A program made the position numbers and the translations under genes. A stretch of DNA of 57,486 nt from an uncultured Lachnospiraceae bacterium (GTDB lineage: Bacteria > Bacillota > Clostridia > Lachnospirales > Lachnospiraceae). The notes beneath the pieces are model-generated. The model saw only the letters and a list, made by a program, of their open reading frames with translations, was not told the DNA's origin and ran no database searches. Shown one piece after another: positions 42,878-51,716 of the stretch; the stretch's first letter is position 1, and each line of letters starts with the position of its first letter. The stretch lies in contig CAKRAK010000019.1 in assembly GCA_934294885.1 (NCBI GenBank), positions 1-57,486 on the forward strand. Reading direction: 5' to 3'.

Positions 42878-45685
42878 TTAAAAATCAGCTGCAGTTAACC
42901 TATGATCCTGATCACCGGAACTCATTTCTCTGTTGTGTGCTTTTGTAATCGCATTATCAACAATTTTCAAAACTCTGTCCAGATTACCGCTTTCAACTTC
43001 CTGCATTCTTCTTCTTAACTGATTCTCTGCGTCTGCATCACACGGATAACCCGACTGCTTTGCATGTTCTTTTGCAACAGAAAATACATCCATATCTGTA
43101 ATTCTATGTGCCTGAATCAAATGCTTAAACTGAGTTGATATAACTGCATTATCTTTAAACAGCTTTGACAAAGTATCAATCTGTCCTGTCATAATGACAA
43201 CAACATCATTAGCCGGATTGCTTACTATCTGGAAGATTTCATCCAGTTTTTCTGTGGAAATAACACCCGCATTTTCAACAACTAAGCATCCACCCTGTAA
43301 TTTGCTGATTGCATCACTAATATTTGCTCTGTTTAATGCTGCAGCTTTTATTTTAGCAATTGTCTTTGTCTTACAAATCCCCAACGCATGAAAACTTCTT
43401 GCAAAATCTTCTGCAATGGTCGTCGTTCCGAATCCATACTGTCCAAGTATTACTACATTACGTGGTTCTGACGGATTGTCATTTATATATCGAATTGTCT
43501 CAACAATCTGATCATTAATAGAATTTACAGTTAAATATTTTCCAAGATACTGTTCTGCTCCCATCGGAAGAACTACAGATGCCGTGCTCTCAGCAACTCT
43601 TTTAGCTTCCTCTGCTTTCCGTCTTGCTTCTTCCTCTGCCTTACGTCTTGCTTCTTCTTCCGCCTTACGTGCTGCTTCTTCTTCCGCCTTATGTCTTGCT
43701 TCTTCTTCCGCCTTACGTGCTGCTTCTTCTTCCGCTTTCCGTCTTGCTTCCTCTTCCGCTTTCCGTTTTGCTTCTTCCTCTGCCTTACGTCTTGCTTCCT
43801 CTTCCGCTTTCCGTTTTGCTTCTTCCTCTGCCTTACGTCTTGCTTCCTCTTCCGCTTTCCGCCTTGCTTCCTCTTCCGCTTTTCGTGCTGCTTCTTCTGC
43901 CGCTTTCCGTCTCGCTTCTTCCTCTGCCTTACGTCTTGCTTCTTCCTCTGCCTTACGTCTTGCTTCCTCTTCCGCTTTTCGTCTTGCTTCCTCTTCCGCT
44001 TTTCGTGCTGCTTCTTCTGCCGCTTTCCGTCTCGCTTCTTCCTCTGCCTTACGTCTTGCTTCTTCCTCTGCCTTACGTCTTGCTTCCTCTTCCGCTTTCC
44101 GTCTTGCTTCTTCTTCCGCCTTACGTGCCGCTTCTTCCTCTGCTTTCCGTCTTGCTTCTTCCTCTGCCTTACGTCTTGCTTCCTCTTCCGCTTTTCGTCT
44201 TGCTTCTTCTTCCGCCTTACGTGCTGCTTCTTCTTCCGCTTTCCGTCTTGCTTCTTCCTCTGCCTTACGTCTTGCTTCCTCTTCCGCTTTTCGTCTTGCT
44301 TCTTCTTCCGCCTTACGTGCTGCTTCTTCTTCCGCTTTTCGTCTTGCTTCTTCCTCTGCCTTCCGTCTTGCTTCTTCTTCCGCTTTTCGTCTTGCTTCTT
44401 CTTCCGCCTTACGTGCCGCTTCTTCCTCTGCTTTCCGTCTTGCTTCTTCTTCCGCTTTCCGTCTTGCTTCTTCTTCCGCTTTCCGTCTTGCTTCCTCTTC
44501 CGCTTTTCGTCTTGCTTCTTCTTCCGCCTTACGTGCCGCTTCTTCTTCCGCTTTCCGTCTTGCTTCTTCTTCCGCTTTACGTCTTGCTTCTTCTTCCGCT
44601 TTTCGTGCCGCTTCTTCCTCTGAATGTCCTCCGGATGTAAACGAAATAATATCATCATCATCGTCGTCGTCATCAAAATCAATATTGTATGCACTATGGA
44701 CATCATTGTTTTCAGATGGACGTTTTCTTACCGGAACAACATTAATAGTCTCTCCAAATGACTTATTCTCTTCTTTGTAAGGAGCAGAAACCTTCTGTGC
44801 ATGAACATCGGTCTCAACCCAGCTTGGTGCATCATCCTCACCTGCATTATCCTCACTCCAACCTGACCCATCATCTACAACAATTGTATTTGAATCTCCC
44901 ACAACCATTGTTGGTGTATGTGGTTTTGGTACAGTTGTTTTAATTTTAGGGATTTCCTCCTCTGGTTGTGAATCATCTTTTTTCACCTCAGGTTGCGGAG
45001 CTACACCTTGCTTCGTATCATTTTCTACTGCTGCATTAATCGCATTGGAATCCAACGTAATAGTTTTTTCTTCTGTTTTTGTTTCCTGTTTAGGAGCGAC
45101 TGCAGTAATATCAATTCCCAATCCTCCGCTTATGGAACCATTCAATGTTTGTTTTCCTGCATTTGGATTAGATAATGTAGGACCTCCTGCATTCAAATTA
45201 GACAAGCTTGGTCCTTCGCCTGATAATCCTCCTGTCACACCACCGGAAATTCCTTCAATCGGACCATCCGCACTATTGATAACCCCACCTGTGGTCTGGT
45301 CGTCTTTTTCAGGAATAATTCCGGCATTTTTCATTTTTCTTTTTTCTTCAAGCTTTGCCATCTCTTCAGGAGAAATGGTTCTAAACTTCGGTTTATTATC
45401 ACTTGATGATTTTTTTGCTTTATTTGATGAAGCATTTTTCAGCTCAGCCTGTTTGGCAGCCTCTTCTTTTGCCGCTTTTTCTTTTTCCACCTGAGCTTTA
45501 ATTGCCGCAATCAAAGCTTCTGTTTGATCCATCTTTTTTTTCTGCACCCGCCTTTCTTCTGCAATTTTTGCTTCTTCCTCTGCTCTAAAACGAGCTCTTT
45601 GATCCTCCGATGCTTTTAATCTTGCTAATTGTTCTTCGTGATTCGATGCCATACCGGAATAATGATTCCTCCCCGCTAACGCCAT
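42878..45685 (-). CDS. Long E/R/K octad-repeat protein with degenerate AAA-like C-terminal domain
   Basis: A 935-residue cytoplasmic-type protein that I do not recognise as a named family. Residues 1-120 are charged and helical (likely coiled coil), 125-330 are low-complexity and Gly/Asn/Pro-rich, and a run of eight Asp lies near 338-345. Residues 355-699 are about 43 tandem octads such as ARRKAEEE and AARKAEEE, predicted to form one long alpha-helix. Residues 700-935 are globular and look like a AAA-type ATPase: VVILGQYGFGTTT stands where Walker A should be and GGCLVVENAGVIS where Walker B should be, followed by VVVIMTG in the sensor 1 position. The Walker A Lys is Thr and the Walker B Asp-Glu is Glu-Asn, so ATP hydrolysis is unlikely. 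AAAGGAG precedes the ATG. It follows the TPR-like gene by 62 bp. Confidence 0.85.
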   Translation of the reverse strand: MALAGRNHYSGMASNHEEQLARLKASEDQRARFRAEEEAKIAEERRVQKKKMDQTEALIAAIKAQVEKEKAAKEEAAKQAELKNASSNKAKKSSSDNKPKFRTISPEEMAKLEEKRKMKNAGIIPEKDDQTTGGVINSADGPIEGISGGVTGGLSGEGPSLSNLNAGGPTLSNPNAGKQTLNGSISGGLGIDITAVAPKQETKTEEKTITLDSNAINAAVENDTKQGVAPQPEVKKDDSQPEEEIPKIKTTVPKPHTPTMVVGDSNTIVVDDGSGWSEDNAGEDDAPSWVETDVHAQKVSAPYKEENKSFGETINVVPVRKRPSENNDVHSAYNIDFDDDDDDDDIISFTSGGHSEEEAARKAEEEARRKAEEEARRKAEEEAARKAEEEARRKAEEEARRKAEEEARRKAEEEARRKAEEEAARKAEEEARRKAEEEARRKAEEEARRKAEEEAARKAEEEARRKAEEEARRKAEEEARRKAEEEAARKAEEEARRKAEEEARRKAEEEARRKAEEEAARKAEEEARRKAEEEARRKAEEEARRKAEEEARRKAAEEAARKAEEEARRKAEEEARRKAEEEARRKAEEEARRKAAEEAARKAEEEARRKAEEEARRKAEEEAKRKAEEEARRKAEEEAKRKAEEEARRKAEEEAARKAEEEARHKAEEEAARKAEEEARRKAEEEARRKAEEAKRVAESTASVVLPMGAEQYLGKYLTVNSINDQIVETIRYINDNPSEPRNVVILGQYGFGTTTIAEDFARSFHALGICKTKTIAKIKAAALNRANISDAISKLQGGCLVVENAGVISTEKLDEIFQIVSNPANDVVVIMTGQIDTLSKLFKDNAVISTQFKHLIQAHRITDMDVFSVAKEHAKQSGYPCDADAENQLRRRMQEVESGNLDRVLKIVDNAITKAHNREMSSGDQDHRLTAADF
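43589..44623 (-). repeat. 24-bp tandem coding repeat (about 43 copies)
   Basis: A tandem array of a 24-bp unit encoding eight residues. Most units read ARRKAEEE; every fourth unit or so reads AARKAEEE, giving a 96-bp higher-order period in the first half. Codon variants (tct/tcc for Glu pairs, ttccgt/ttacgt for Arg-Lys) are shuffled among units, which suggests duplication by slippage or recombination. Because the repeat length is a multiple of three, several other frames are also open through it. Confidence 0.95.
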
Positions 45686-45747
45686 TATACTCTCCTTTCA
45701 CAATCAGCATATAATTCATTCAAAATCAAACAACTGGTTTTATTATA

Positions 45748-48474
45748 TCATTTTGCTTCCTTCAGTGCCAATAACTTTTTTTCCATTGAATCAGAAATGA
45801 CAATTCTCATTCTAAGTTCAACTCGTGCTCTCTTAGCCTTTTCTGAAGGTGTCTCTATATCAAAAGATAACTGTTGTCCAATCACAGTTTCTTCTGTTTC
45901 GCCTGTATATGTCGGTTCGTCTGTATCGGAGATCTCTTCCGGTTCCGGCTTTTCAACTTCTGTCTCAGCTGTATATGCAGCCTCTGTTCTTTCAACCTCG
46001 ACCTTAGCAGTATCGGTTTCTGTCTCGGCTTCGTATACAGATTCTTCCGGTTCGTCTGTATCGGAGACCTCTTCCGAATCCGGCTTTTCAACTTCCGTCT
46101 CAGCTGTATATGCAGCCTCTGTTCTTTCAACCTCAGTCTTAGCAGAATCGGTTTCTGTCTCGGCTTCGTATACAGATTCTTCCGGCTCGTCTATATCGAA
46201 AATATCTTCCGGTTCGTCTGTATCGGAAACCTCTTCCGGTTCCGGCTTTTCAACTTCCGTCACAGCTGTATATGCAGCCTCATCAGATTCCGAAGTCAGA
46301 GGTTCTTCCTGTGAATCAGATTCCACTGCACACTCTACCGATTCAAAGCCACCATCCACAATGGAAATAATCGAATCATCAAGCAACTGATTTCTATGTG
46401 TCCATTCATCCGACTGCACATAATCATCCATAGGTACAATCTCGTCCGGAATCAGATCATCAAAAGAAAGAATCGGTTTCTCCGTGTAAATATCCTCAAC
46501 CTTATATACATCAGAATTATAATCCTGTCTTACATAAACAAACTTTTCTTCCGGCTCATTTGCCTTTACATCATAAGATTCTATTTCAAAACCATGATTG
46601 TTATAGCTGTCTTTCGTTTCAAAGCCTAAAGAATTCTCATCATTATAATATTCCTTATTATCAATCATCTGATGTAACATCTGTGCAGTATCCGGAATAT
46701 GCTCTTCCATCGTCTCATCCACATCAGAATGAACAATCGATATAAATCCAAGAGAATCCACAACCGGGTCTTCCTTGACATACATCTCTATGAATTGGTT
46801 TTTCAAAACTGAATAAGAAGAATCTTCTTCGGATTCCTTTGCGTTCTTTCCGCGTTTTTTCTTTTCGCGTTTCTCTTCCTCTAACTTAACAGCCGCCTCT
46901 AAAGCCTCTAACTCCAAGCGTTCCTGTTCTTCTTTTCGTAATTCAATATCCGCAATCTCATCCGCTGACATTGCCTCAATGGAATCAGGAACCAACGAAT
47001 CCAACTCTTCGTTCATAACCACCTGACCAACTGTTTGTTTCGGTGGTTCCAGAACATCCTCAATGATACCATCCACTATCATTTCTGTTTCCGGTACAAA
47101 GGTTTTTTGCTCCGGCGAATCCATTACGGTCTTTGCACCTACGGCTTCACCAATAACATCTGATGCTCGTTTTACATTGTCTGAAACCCTGCTTGTAACA
47201 GCCTTTACCTGAACCTTTGCCTTTGTGGTATCAATATTCTTAACTGCATCCGCAAGCTGCTTTGCAGACTCTTTTATCGCTTCCGAATCTAATTTTTTGG
47301 ATAAAAGTTTATCAAGGGCGGTTTCTCTGTCCTTTTTAATCCGTTCCTCTTCACTTAATTCAGGTTTCTCAGCAGCTTCATCCGTCTGTTCCGTCTCAGA
47401 AGCTTCCATGGACTGATTCTCTTTGTCCGTATCTTCAGCTTCCGGCTTATCCGTAGAAACATCCTCTGTTTTCTCTGACACCTCCACTGTTTTGGATTCC
47501 TCTTCCGATGTTCCTTCCTTCTGTTCTTGAATATCTTTTTCAGATTCCGAATTTCCGATATGAGCCTCTGAAGATGTATCCTCCGTATCAATTTTAGAAG
47601 AAGTCGAATCAACAGCATCCGCTTCAACCGATATTCCGGCTTTATCCTCTGAGGATGTTTCCTCCTGTTCAGATAAAGCATTCTTTTTCAACCGTATCTT
47701 TTTCTTCGGTTTTTTTTCTTTTACAGGCTTTGCATCAATGCCATCCTTATCCTCAACCTCAACAACAATCCTTGCCTCCGGCGGATACATTTCAAGAAAA
47801 TCCTTTTCCAAAAGTTTCTTCTCTAATTCTATCAGATCACCGTAGACTTCCACATCATCCTCTTTTTCAGAGTCCGGATAAACATAAAACTCTTCATCTA
47901 CATTCAATTTGTCATCAATATACGCAATAACACGATCCACATAAACAGAATCTTTAAAATTCTCTAATATGAATCGGCTCTCATCCAAAGCTTTATCTTT
48001 TCGATCCATCTTGTCATAAAGCAAAACCGCTTCATAATTCCAATGATCCTCCGGCATACGTTCTAAAATTGGAATCAGAATCGATGCCAGCTCTTTAATA
48101 TCAGCTCCATTTGCCTTTTTTATAACATATTCAACAAAATCCTTTTGGGTATCTTCCGGTCCGACATAGAAATTGTACTCTTCATAATATTTGTTTGCCA
48201 GAGAAAAATACCCAAGCTCCAAATAAAGTTGAATCAATTCTGAAATAATTCGAGTTCCCTGCGGAGACATCTGATGTGCGTTTAACAAGACACGCCTGCA
48301 ATCATAATATCGTTTGTTTTTTCGAAAAATCTCACCACTAATTCTCAAAAACTGTGGATTAATTGAGCGATTCAAATCCTGGGTATCTAAAATTTCCAGT
48401 GCTTCAGCATATCTTTTTTCTTCTGCCAGCTCTTTAATTTGATTAATACTAGATATACTAATTCCTTTACTCAC
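45748..48474 (-). CDS. TPR-like acidic protein with tandem C-terminal repeats
   Basis: A protein of about 908 residues. The first 200 residues contain helical hairpins of tetratricopeptide type (AEALEILDTQDL, CRRVLLNAHQMSP, LANKYYEEYNFY, KALDESRFILENF). The next 600 residues are very acidic and disordered, with a Lys-rich patch near 255-275. Near the C-terminus about three copies of a repeat of about 40 residues rich in Glu, Thr and Asp follow, then a basic helix (KAKRARVELRMRIVIS). There is no signal peptide. The start is the GTG at 48474, preceded by GAGGTG; a GTG at 48483 lies inside that site. The gene precedes the octad-repeat gene by 62 bp without a terminator, so the two probably form one operon. 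Confidence 0.82.
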   Translation of the reverse strand: MSKGISISSINQIKELAEEKRYAEALEILDTQDLNRSINPQFLRISGEIFRKNKRYYDCRRVLLNAHQMSPQGTRIISELIQLYLELGYFSLANKYYEEYNFYVGPEDTQKDFVEYVIKKANGADIKELASILIPILERMPEDHWNYEAVLLYDKMDRKDKALDESRFILENFKDSVYVDRVIAYIDDKLNVDEEFYVYPDSEKEDDVEVYGDLIELEKKLLEKDFLEMYPPEARIVVEVEDKDGIDAKPVKEKKPKKKIRLKKNALSEQEETSSEDKAGISVEADAVDSTSSKIDTEDTSSEAHIGNSESEKDIQEQKEGTSEEESKTVEVSEKTEDVSTDKPEAEDTDKENQSMEASETEQTDEAAEKPELSEEERIKKDRETALDKLLSKKLDSEAIKESAKQLADAVKNIDTTKAKVQVKAVTSRVSDNVKRASDVIGEAVGAKTVMDSPEQKTFVPETEMIVDGIIEDVLEPPKQTVGQVVMNEELDSLVPDSIEAMSADEIADIELRKEEQERLELEALEAAVKLEEEKREKKKRGKNAKESEEDSSYSVLKNQFIEMYVKEDPVVDSLGFISIVHSDVDETMEEHIPDTAQMLHQMIDNKEYYNDENSLGFETKDSYNNHGFEIESYDVKANEPEEKFVYVRQDYNSDVYKVEDIYTEKPILSFDDLIPDEIVPMDDYVQSDEWTHRNQLLDDSIISIVDGGFESVECAVESDSQEEPLTSESDEAAYTAVTEVEKPEPEEVSDTDEPEDIFDIDEPEESVYEAETETDSAKTEVERTEAAYTAETEVEKPDSEEVSDTDEPEESVYEAETETDTAKVEVERTEAAYTAETEVEKPEPEEISDTDEPTYTGETEETVIGQQLSFDIETPSEKAKRARVELRMRIVISDSMEKKLLALKEAK
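45900..46290 (-). repeat. Degenerate coding tandem repeats in the TPR-like gene
   Basis: About three imperfect copies of a unit of roughly 120 bp encode segments such as EEVSDTDEPEESVYEAETET followed by VERTEAAYTAETEVEKP. Copies differ by short insertions and substitutions. Confidence 0.8.
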
Positions 48475-48504
48475 AAACTTCACCTCATAAAATCAACTCT
48501 TTTC

Positions 48505-48533
48505 AGTTTATCATACCCCTTTATAATTTACAA
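48505..48533 (-). promoter_or_regulatory. Promoter of the TPR-like/octad-repeat operon
   Basis: Minus-strand TTGTAA (plus 48528-48533), 17-bp spacer, TAAACT (plus 48505-48510), about 30 bp before the GTG start. Confidence 0.6.
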
Positions 48534-48632
48534 CCAAAAAGAGATTTGTCCATTATGGCATATCCAAGACTTCAGATATTGTACAAATCAAAGAAGAAGT
48601 CCCAAATATCCGATATCCATATATGAACGAAA

Positions 48633-48671
48633 GGAAAGTGCCCGGCTCATCATCGAAACCAGCCACTTTCC
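48633..48671 (-). terminator. Hairpin after the UPF0145/zinc-ribbon gene
   Basis: GGAAAGTG (48633-48640) pairs with CACTTTCC (48664-48671), with partial pairing of CCGG and CTGG inside. The T-tract on the minus strand is weak (TTTCGTTC). It starts 13 bp after the stop. Confidence 0.5.
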
Positions 48672-48683
48672 GGTCAGTGTTCA

Positions 48684-49784
48684 TTAATCCTCAAACACTT
48701 TAAGAATCTTCTCTAATACTGTCTCTGTCATATCACCACGGGTCTTTTCATACTGAAGACCAGACTCCATAATCTCAAGCAATTCCATACGGTACTTCGC
48801 ATCAATCGCACCCTGCTTAATGTATTCCATCAAAACATCCTTCATGGCAGATACATTTGGAAGGCCTTTCATGCGGTCACACATAGCCTCATAATTAAAT
48901 CCAATGTTTGTCTTAAGAACATCCTCTTTTCTGCCACAAATCGCACACTCTTCATCGCCACCTGCATTAATGTAACCACAGTTACATAACCATGTGCTAC
49001 CGTCTGATTTGTACCGTTCAACTGCATCGATTCCTCGTTTGTTCTTGAGGTTTTCAAACTGCTTTGAGGATAAAGTAACATCTATCGGATCTGCATCCGG
49101 AGCAAACACTCCCTTAGATGTAACATACTTCTTAACATATACTTTTGCATCCTTAATCAATGGAATATCCTTCATCGGCAACTTGCATTCAACAAAATCA
49201 GCTACAAGCTTTGTAACATTGTTCCGTTCAAATACAAAATCAATACCCTGTAACACTAATTTCTCTTCATAGAAGTTTGTTAATTCTATATCACAACGAA
49301 CTGCCTTAATCTCATCCTGATTGTAGTTGTAGAAAATCGGTGCAACCTTCACATTATTATCTTCACCAACCAAATGAACCTGAACAGGTCTTGGCATAAG
49401 CATATTATAATAATTAGAAACATAAATCTCTGATGAAACTACTTTATGTATCGCAGCTTTTTTCTTAATTATAACAGCAGTTCCGGTTGCTACCGTTCCT
49501 ACTGTACTGGATGATAAACCGGTGGAATCCAATTCAACACCCAAAATAGCATTTGCCCCCTGTCTCTTTGCTACCTTAACCAAATTCTCCAAAGCTGTTG
49601 CACTTGCACTTTCCAGCTTACTGGTAAATGCTGTACTATCCTGAGCTGACCATTCAGCTATACTTGAAGATACATCCTTAATGAAATTAGAACTTACAGC
49701 AATCTGTCCGCTGATAAACCCTAAATATTCAACTACCTCATAGCCCTCGAAGCTATTACCTGATGTTAACATAATGTCTGCCAT
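48684..49784 (-). CDS. UPF0145 (YbjQ-like) domain protein with C-terminal zinc ribbon
   Basis: A cytoplasmic protein of 366 residues. The N-terminal 110 residues match the YbjQ/UPF0145 (DUF74) fold: FEGYEVVEYLGFISGQ at the start, ALENLVKVAKRQGANAILGV in the middle and the TGTAVIIKK end strand. A middle beta-rich region follows, then a zinc ribbon with Cys267, Cys269, Cys280 and Cys283 in WLCNCGYINAGGDEECAICG, close to RanBP2-type fingers. The last 80 residues are helical. The start at 49784 has GGGAGG 8 nt upstream; the frame is open to 49889. YbjQ domains have been suggested to bind metals, but the function is unknown. Confidence 0.78.
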   Translation of the reverse strand: MADIMLTSGNSFEGYEVVEYLGFISGQIAVSSNFIKDVSSSIAEWSAQDSTAFTSKLESASATALENLVKVAKRQGANAILGVELDSTGLSSSTVGTVATGTAVIIKKKAAIHKVVSSEIYVSNYYNMLMPRPVQVHLVGEDNNVKVAPIFYNYNQDEIKAVRCDIELTNFYEEKLVLQGIDFVFERNNVTKLVADFVECKLPMKDIPLIKDAKVYVKKYVTSKGVFAPDADPIDVTLSSKQFENLKNKRGIDAVERYKSDGSTWLCNCGYINAGGDEECAICGRKEDVLKTNIGFNYEAMCDRMKGLPNVSAMKDVLMEYIKQGAIDAKYRMELLEIMESGLQYEKTRGDMTETVLEKILKVFED

Positions 49785-50064
49785 ATTCATATCCTCCCAA
49801 AAAAAGTAAATGTAATAGTGAAAATCAAAAACGCAAATGATTCGTTTTCCCTCTCCATACTCTACACATATGTCAGTATTATACCACAATTTAGTGTTTT
49901 CTCAACTACATTTTATATAATTTGTAGTTTTTTTCATATTTTTTTGTGTATTTTTCACTAAAAAAGAAAAAAGGTATTATCTTTTTCCGTTTTTGATATA
50001 CTATTGTAAGGAATTCACAATACAATTTATGAAAAATAACATAATTTTTCAGAAAGGATATCTT

Positions 50065-50880
50065 ATGATAATAGATTTTCATACGCATATATTTCCGGAA
50101 CATATTGCAAAGGATGCCATACACAAATTGGAACAGGAAAGTCATAACACCGCAGAAGGAACCGGAACATTAACAGGTCTGAAAAAAGATATGGAAAAAT
50201 TTAATGTGGACTATAGCGTCATTTTACCTGTTATGACAAAGCCATCTCAGTTCGATTCACTCAACGAATACGCAAAAAACATCAACTGTAAAGACGGTAT
50301 TCTTTCCTTTGGCGGAATCCATCCGGACTGTGAAGATATAAAAGAAAAGCTTATCTACATCAAAGGGCTTGGATTAAAGGGAGTCAAGCTCCATCCGGAC
50401 TATCAGGGACCGACCTATATTGATGATGAACGTTATATACGCATTATCAGAGAATGTCTCAAATTGGATTTATGTGTCGTCATTCACGCAGGATTAGATG
50501 TTGGCAGACCGATTCCCATTCACTGTCCTCCGGACAAGACTTACCTGATGTTAAAGGAAGTATTAAAGGATTGTCATAAAGATTCCAAAATTATATTGGC
50601 TCATATGGGTGGTATGCTTCAATGGGAACTTGTAGAAAGATTATTAGTGGGACAAAACGTATATTTTGATCTGGCTTACTGTAATCGGCTGGGAGATAAA
50701 ACACAAATGACTCGAATCATTAAAAATCATGGTGCCGATAAAATTCTGTATGGAACGGATTATCCATGGATACGGCAGAATGAAATGACAGATTATATCG
50801 AAGGACTTCCAATTACCCAAGAAGAAAAAGAACTGATTATGTATAAAAATGCAACCCGTCTTCTGGAGCTTCCATATTGA
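50065..50880 (+). CDS. Amidohydrolase-family (ACMSD-like) metal-dependent hydrolase
   Basis: A TIM-barrel hydrolase of the amidohydrolase 2 family (ACMSD/uracil hydrolase-like), 271 residues. The HxH metal motif is FHTHIFPEH at the N-terminus; further candidate ligands are His in VVIHAGLD, His in LAHMGG and Asp in LYGTDYPW near the C-terminus. Many family members are decarboxylases or lactonases; the substrate cannot be read from the sequence. The ATG at 50065 follows AAAGGA; the frame is open from 49993. A hairpin follows 3 bp after the stop and is shared with folA. Confidence 0.88.
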   Translation: MIIDFHTHIFPEHIAKDAIHKLEQESHNTAEGTGTLTGLKKDMEKFNVDYSVILPVMTKPSQFDSLNEYAKNINCKDGILSFGGIHPDCEDIKEKLIYIKGLGLKGVKLHPDYQGPTYIDDERYIRIIRECLKLDLCVVIHAGLDVGRPIPIHCPPDKTYLMLKEVLKDCHKDSKIILAHMGGMLQWELVERLLVGQNVYFDLAYCNRLGDKTQMTRIIKNHGADKILYGTDYPWIRQNEMTDYIEGLPITQEEKELIMYKNATRLLELPY

Positions 50881-50883
50881 AAA

Positions 50884-50910
50884 ATTGAGCAGGCCGGATG
50901 CCTGCTCAAT
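50884..50910. terminator. Bidirectional terminator between the amidohydrolase gene and folA
   Basis: ATTGAGCAGGC (50884-50894) pairs perfectly with GCCTGCTCAAT (50900-50910), loop CGGAT. The minus strand continues TTTTC, so it is a better terminator for folA. Confidence 0.85.
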
Positions 50911-50931
50911 CTGTGAATTTTAATTCTCTTC

Positions 50932-51435
50932 TTATATTTGCTTCGGAGCTTTGTTTTCATAGCGGTAAAAATAATATTCCAGATCAAAATAAGTTTGCTC
51001 ATCGCTATCGCCGGTTACGACCCAGTTCTCCTTTTCATCTAAATTAGGGAAAAATGCATCCGCTTCATAACTGTAGTCAATTTTGGTTACATGAGCAACA
51101 TCACAATATTCGTACAACATTTCATATACACTCTGACCACCAATAACAAATATGTCGTCAGAATCATACTTTTTCAATTCCTCCAACAATTCTTCCTTTG
51201 AATGAACGATAACTGCATCTCCTGCCTCAAAGGATTCATCATGGGTTAGAATAATATTTTTTCTTCCCTTTAACGGCATTCCATTAGGGAATCCTGCCAA
51301 TGTTTTTCTTCCTAATACAACAACATGTCCCATGGTTGTATTTCTGAAAAATTTCTGATCCTCCGGAATCCGTACCAAAAGCTTATCGCGATTACCAATC
51401 GCCCAATTATTATCCACTGCTACAATTAACTGCAT
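50932..51435 (-). CDS. folA: Dihydrofolate reductase
   Basis: Reduces dihydrofolate to tetrahydrofolate with NADPH. Chromosomal-type DHFR of 167 residues: IVAVDNNWAIGNRDKLLVRIPEDQ-like N-terminus with the substrate-binding Asp/Glu region, the segment GRKTLAGFP and the NADPH loop VIGGQSVYEML. AAAGGAGG precedes the ATG. It lies downstream of thyA, whose reaction produces dihydrofolate, with a 281-bp gap filled by a foldable element. Confidence 0.96.
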   Translation of the reverse strand: MQLIVAVDNNWAIGNRDKLLVRIPEDQKFFRNTTMGHVVVLGRKTLAGFPNGMPLKGRKNIILTHDESFEAGDAVIVHSKEELLEELKKYDSDDIFVIGGQSVYEMLYEYCDVAHVTKIDYSYEADAFFPNLDEKENWVVTGDSDEQTYFDLEYYFYRYENKAPKQI

Positions 51436-51465
51436 TCTGTCCTCCTTTTAAACATCATCACCTAA

Positions 51466-51680
51466 CAGGCAATTGCAAAACGCTTTTCCTCTTCAACTTG
51501 TAAAAATTTAATATAGATATAACTCAGGCACGCTTGCGCTTCATCCGCACGCAGCGGTACTAAATTCGGAATACGCTAACGCTTTTCCTCGTTAAGTACC
51601 GGCGTGCTGCAAGATCCTGCTTATATATCATATTAAATTTTCACAATTAATGTCGATTATTGAGCGTTTCGCAAACGCCT
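51466..51680. repeat. Foldable intergenic element, copy 1 (thyA-folA gap)
   Basis: An imperfect palindrome of about 200 bp whose ends are GCAAAACGCT (51475-51484) and AGCGTTTCGC (51663-51672). Inside, TTGTAAAAATTTAATAT (51498-51514) pairs with 51630-51646 and GCACGC (51547-51552) with GCGTGC (51602-51607), CGGTACT with AGTACCG, and GGAA (51568-51571) with TTCC (51585-51588). A similar element in the same orientation is at 56568-56768. It occupies most of the 281-bp gap and would be in a thyA-folA transcript. It may be a mobile MITE-like element or a structured RNA. Confidence 0.85.
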
Positions 51681-51716
51681 AATCATCAAATATACCTTTA
51701 CGAAATGCTGCTATTC

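Noticed and set aside
43589..44623. Array that looks like a CRISPR locus at first sight
   Set aside because: The units are contiguous 24-bp coding repeats without spacers, and no cas gene is present.
43584..44780. Long plus-strand open frames (398, 338 and 310 codons) and a second minus-strand frame across the octad array
   Set aside because: They exist only because a 24-bp repeat without stops in one copy has none in all copies. Their products are simple repeats (Ala-Ser-Ser-, Leu-Leu-Pro- and Cys-Phe-rich), with no ribosome binding site at the start.
51466..51680. Insertion sequence or tRNA-like gene as explanation of the foldable element
   Set aside because: It is only about 200 bp with no ORF, the D, anticodon and T arms of a tRNA cannot be built from it, and no target-site duplication is obvious at either copy.
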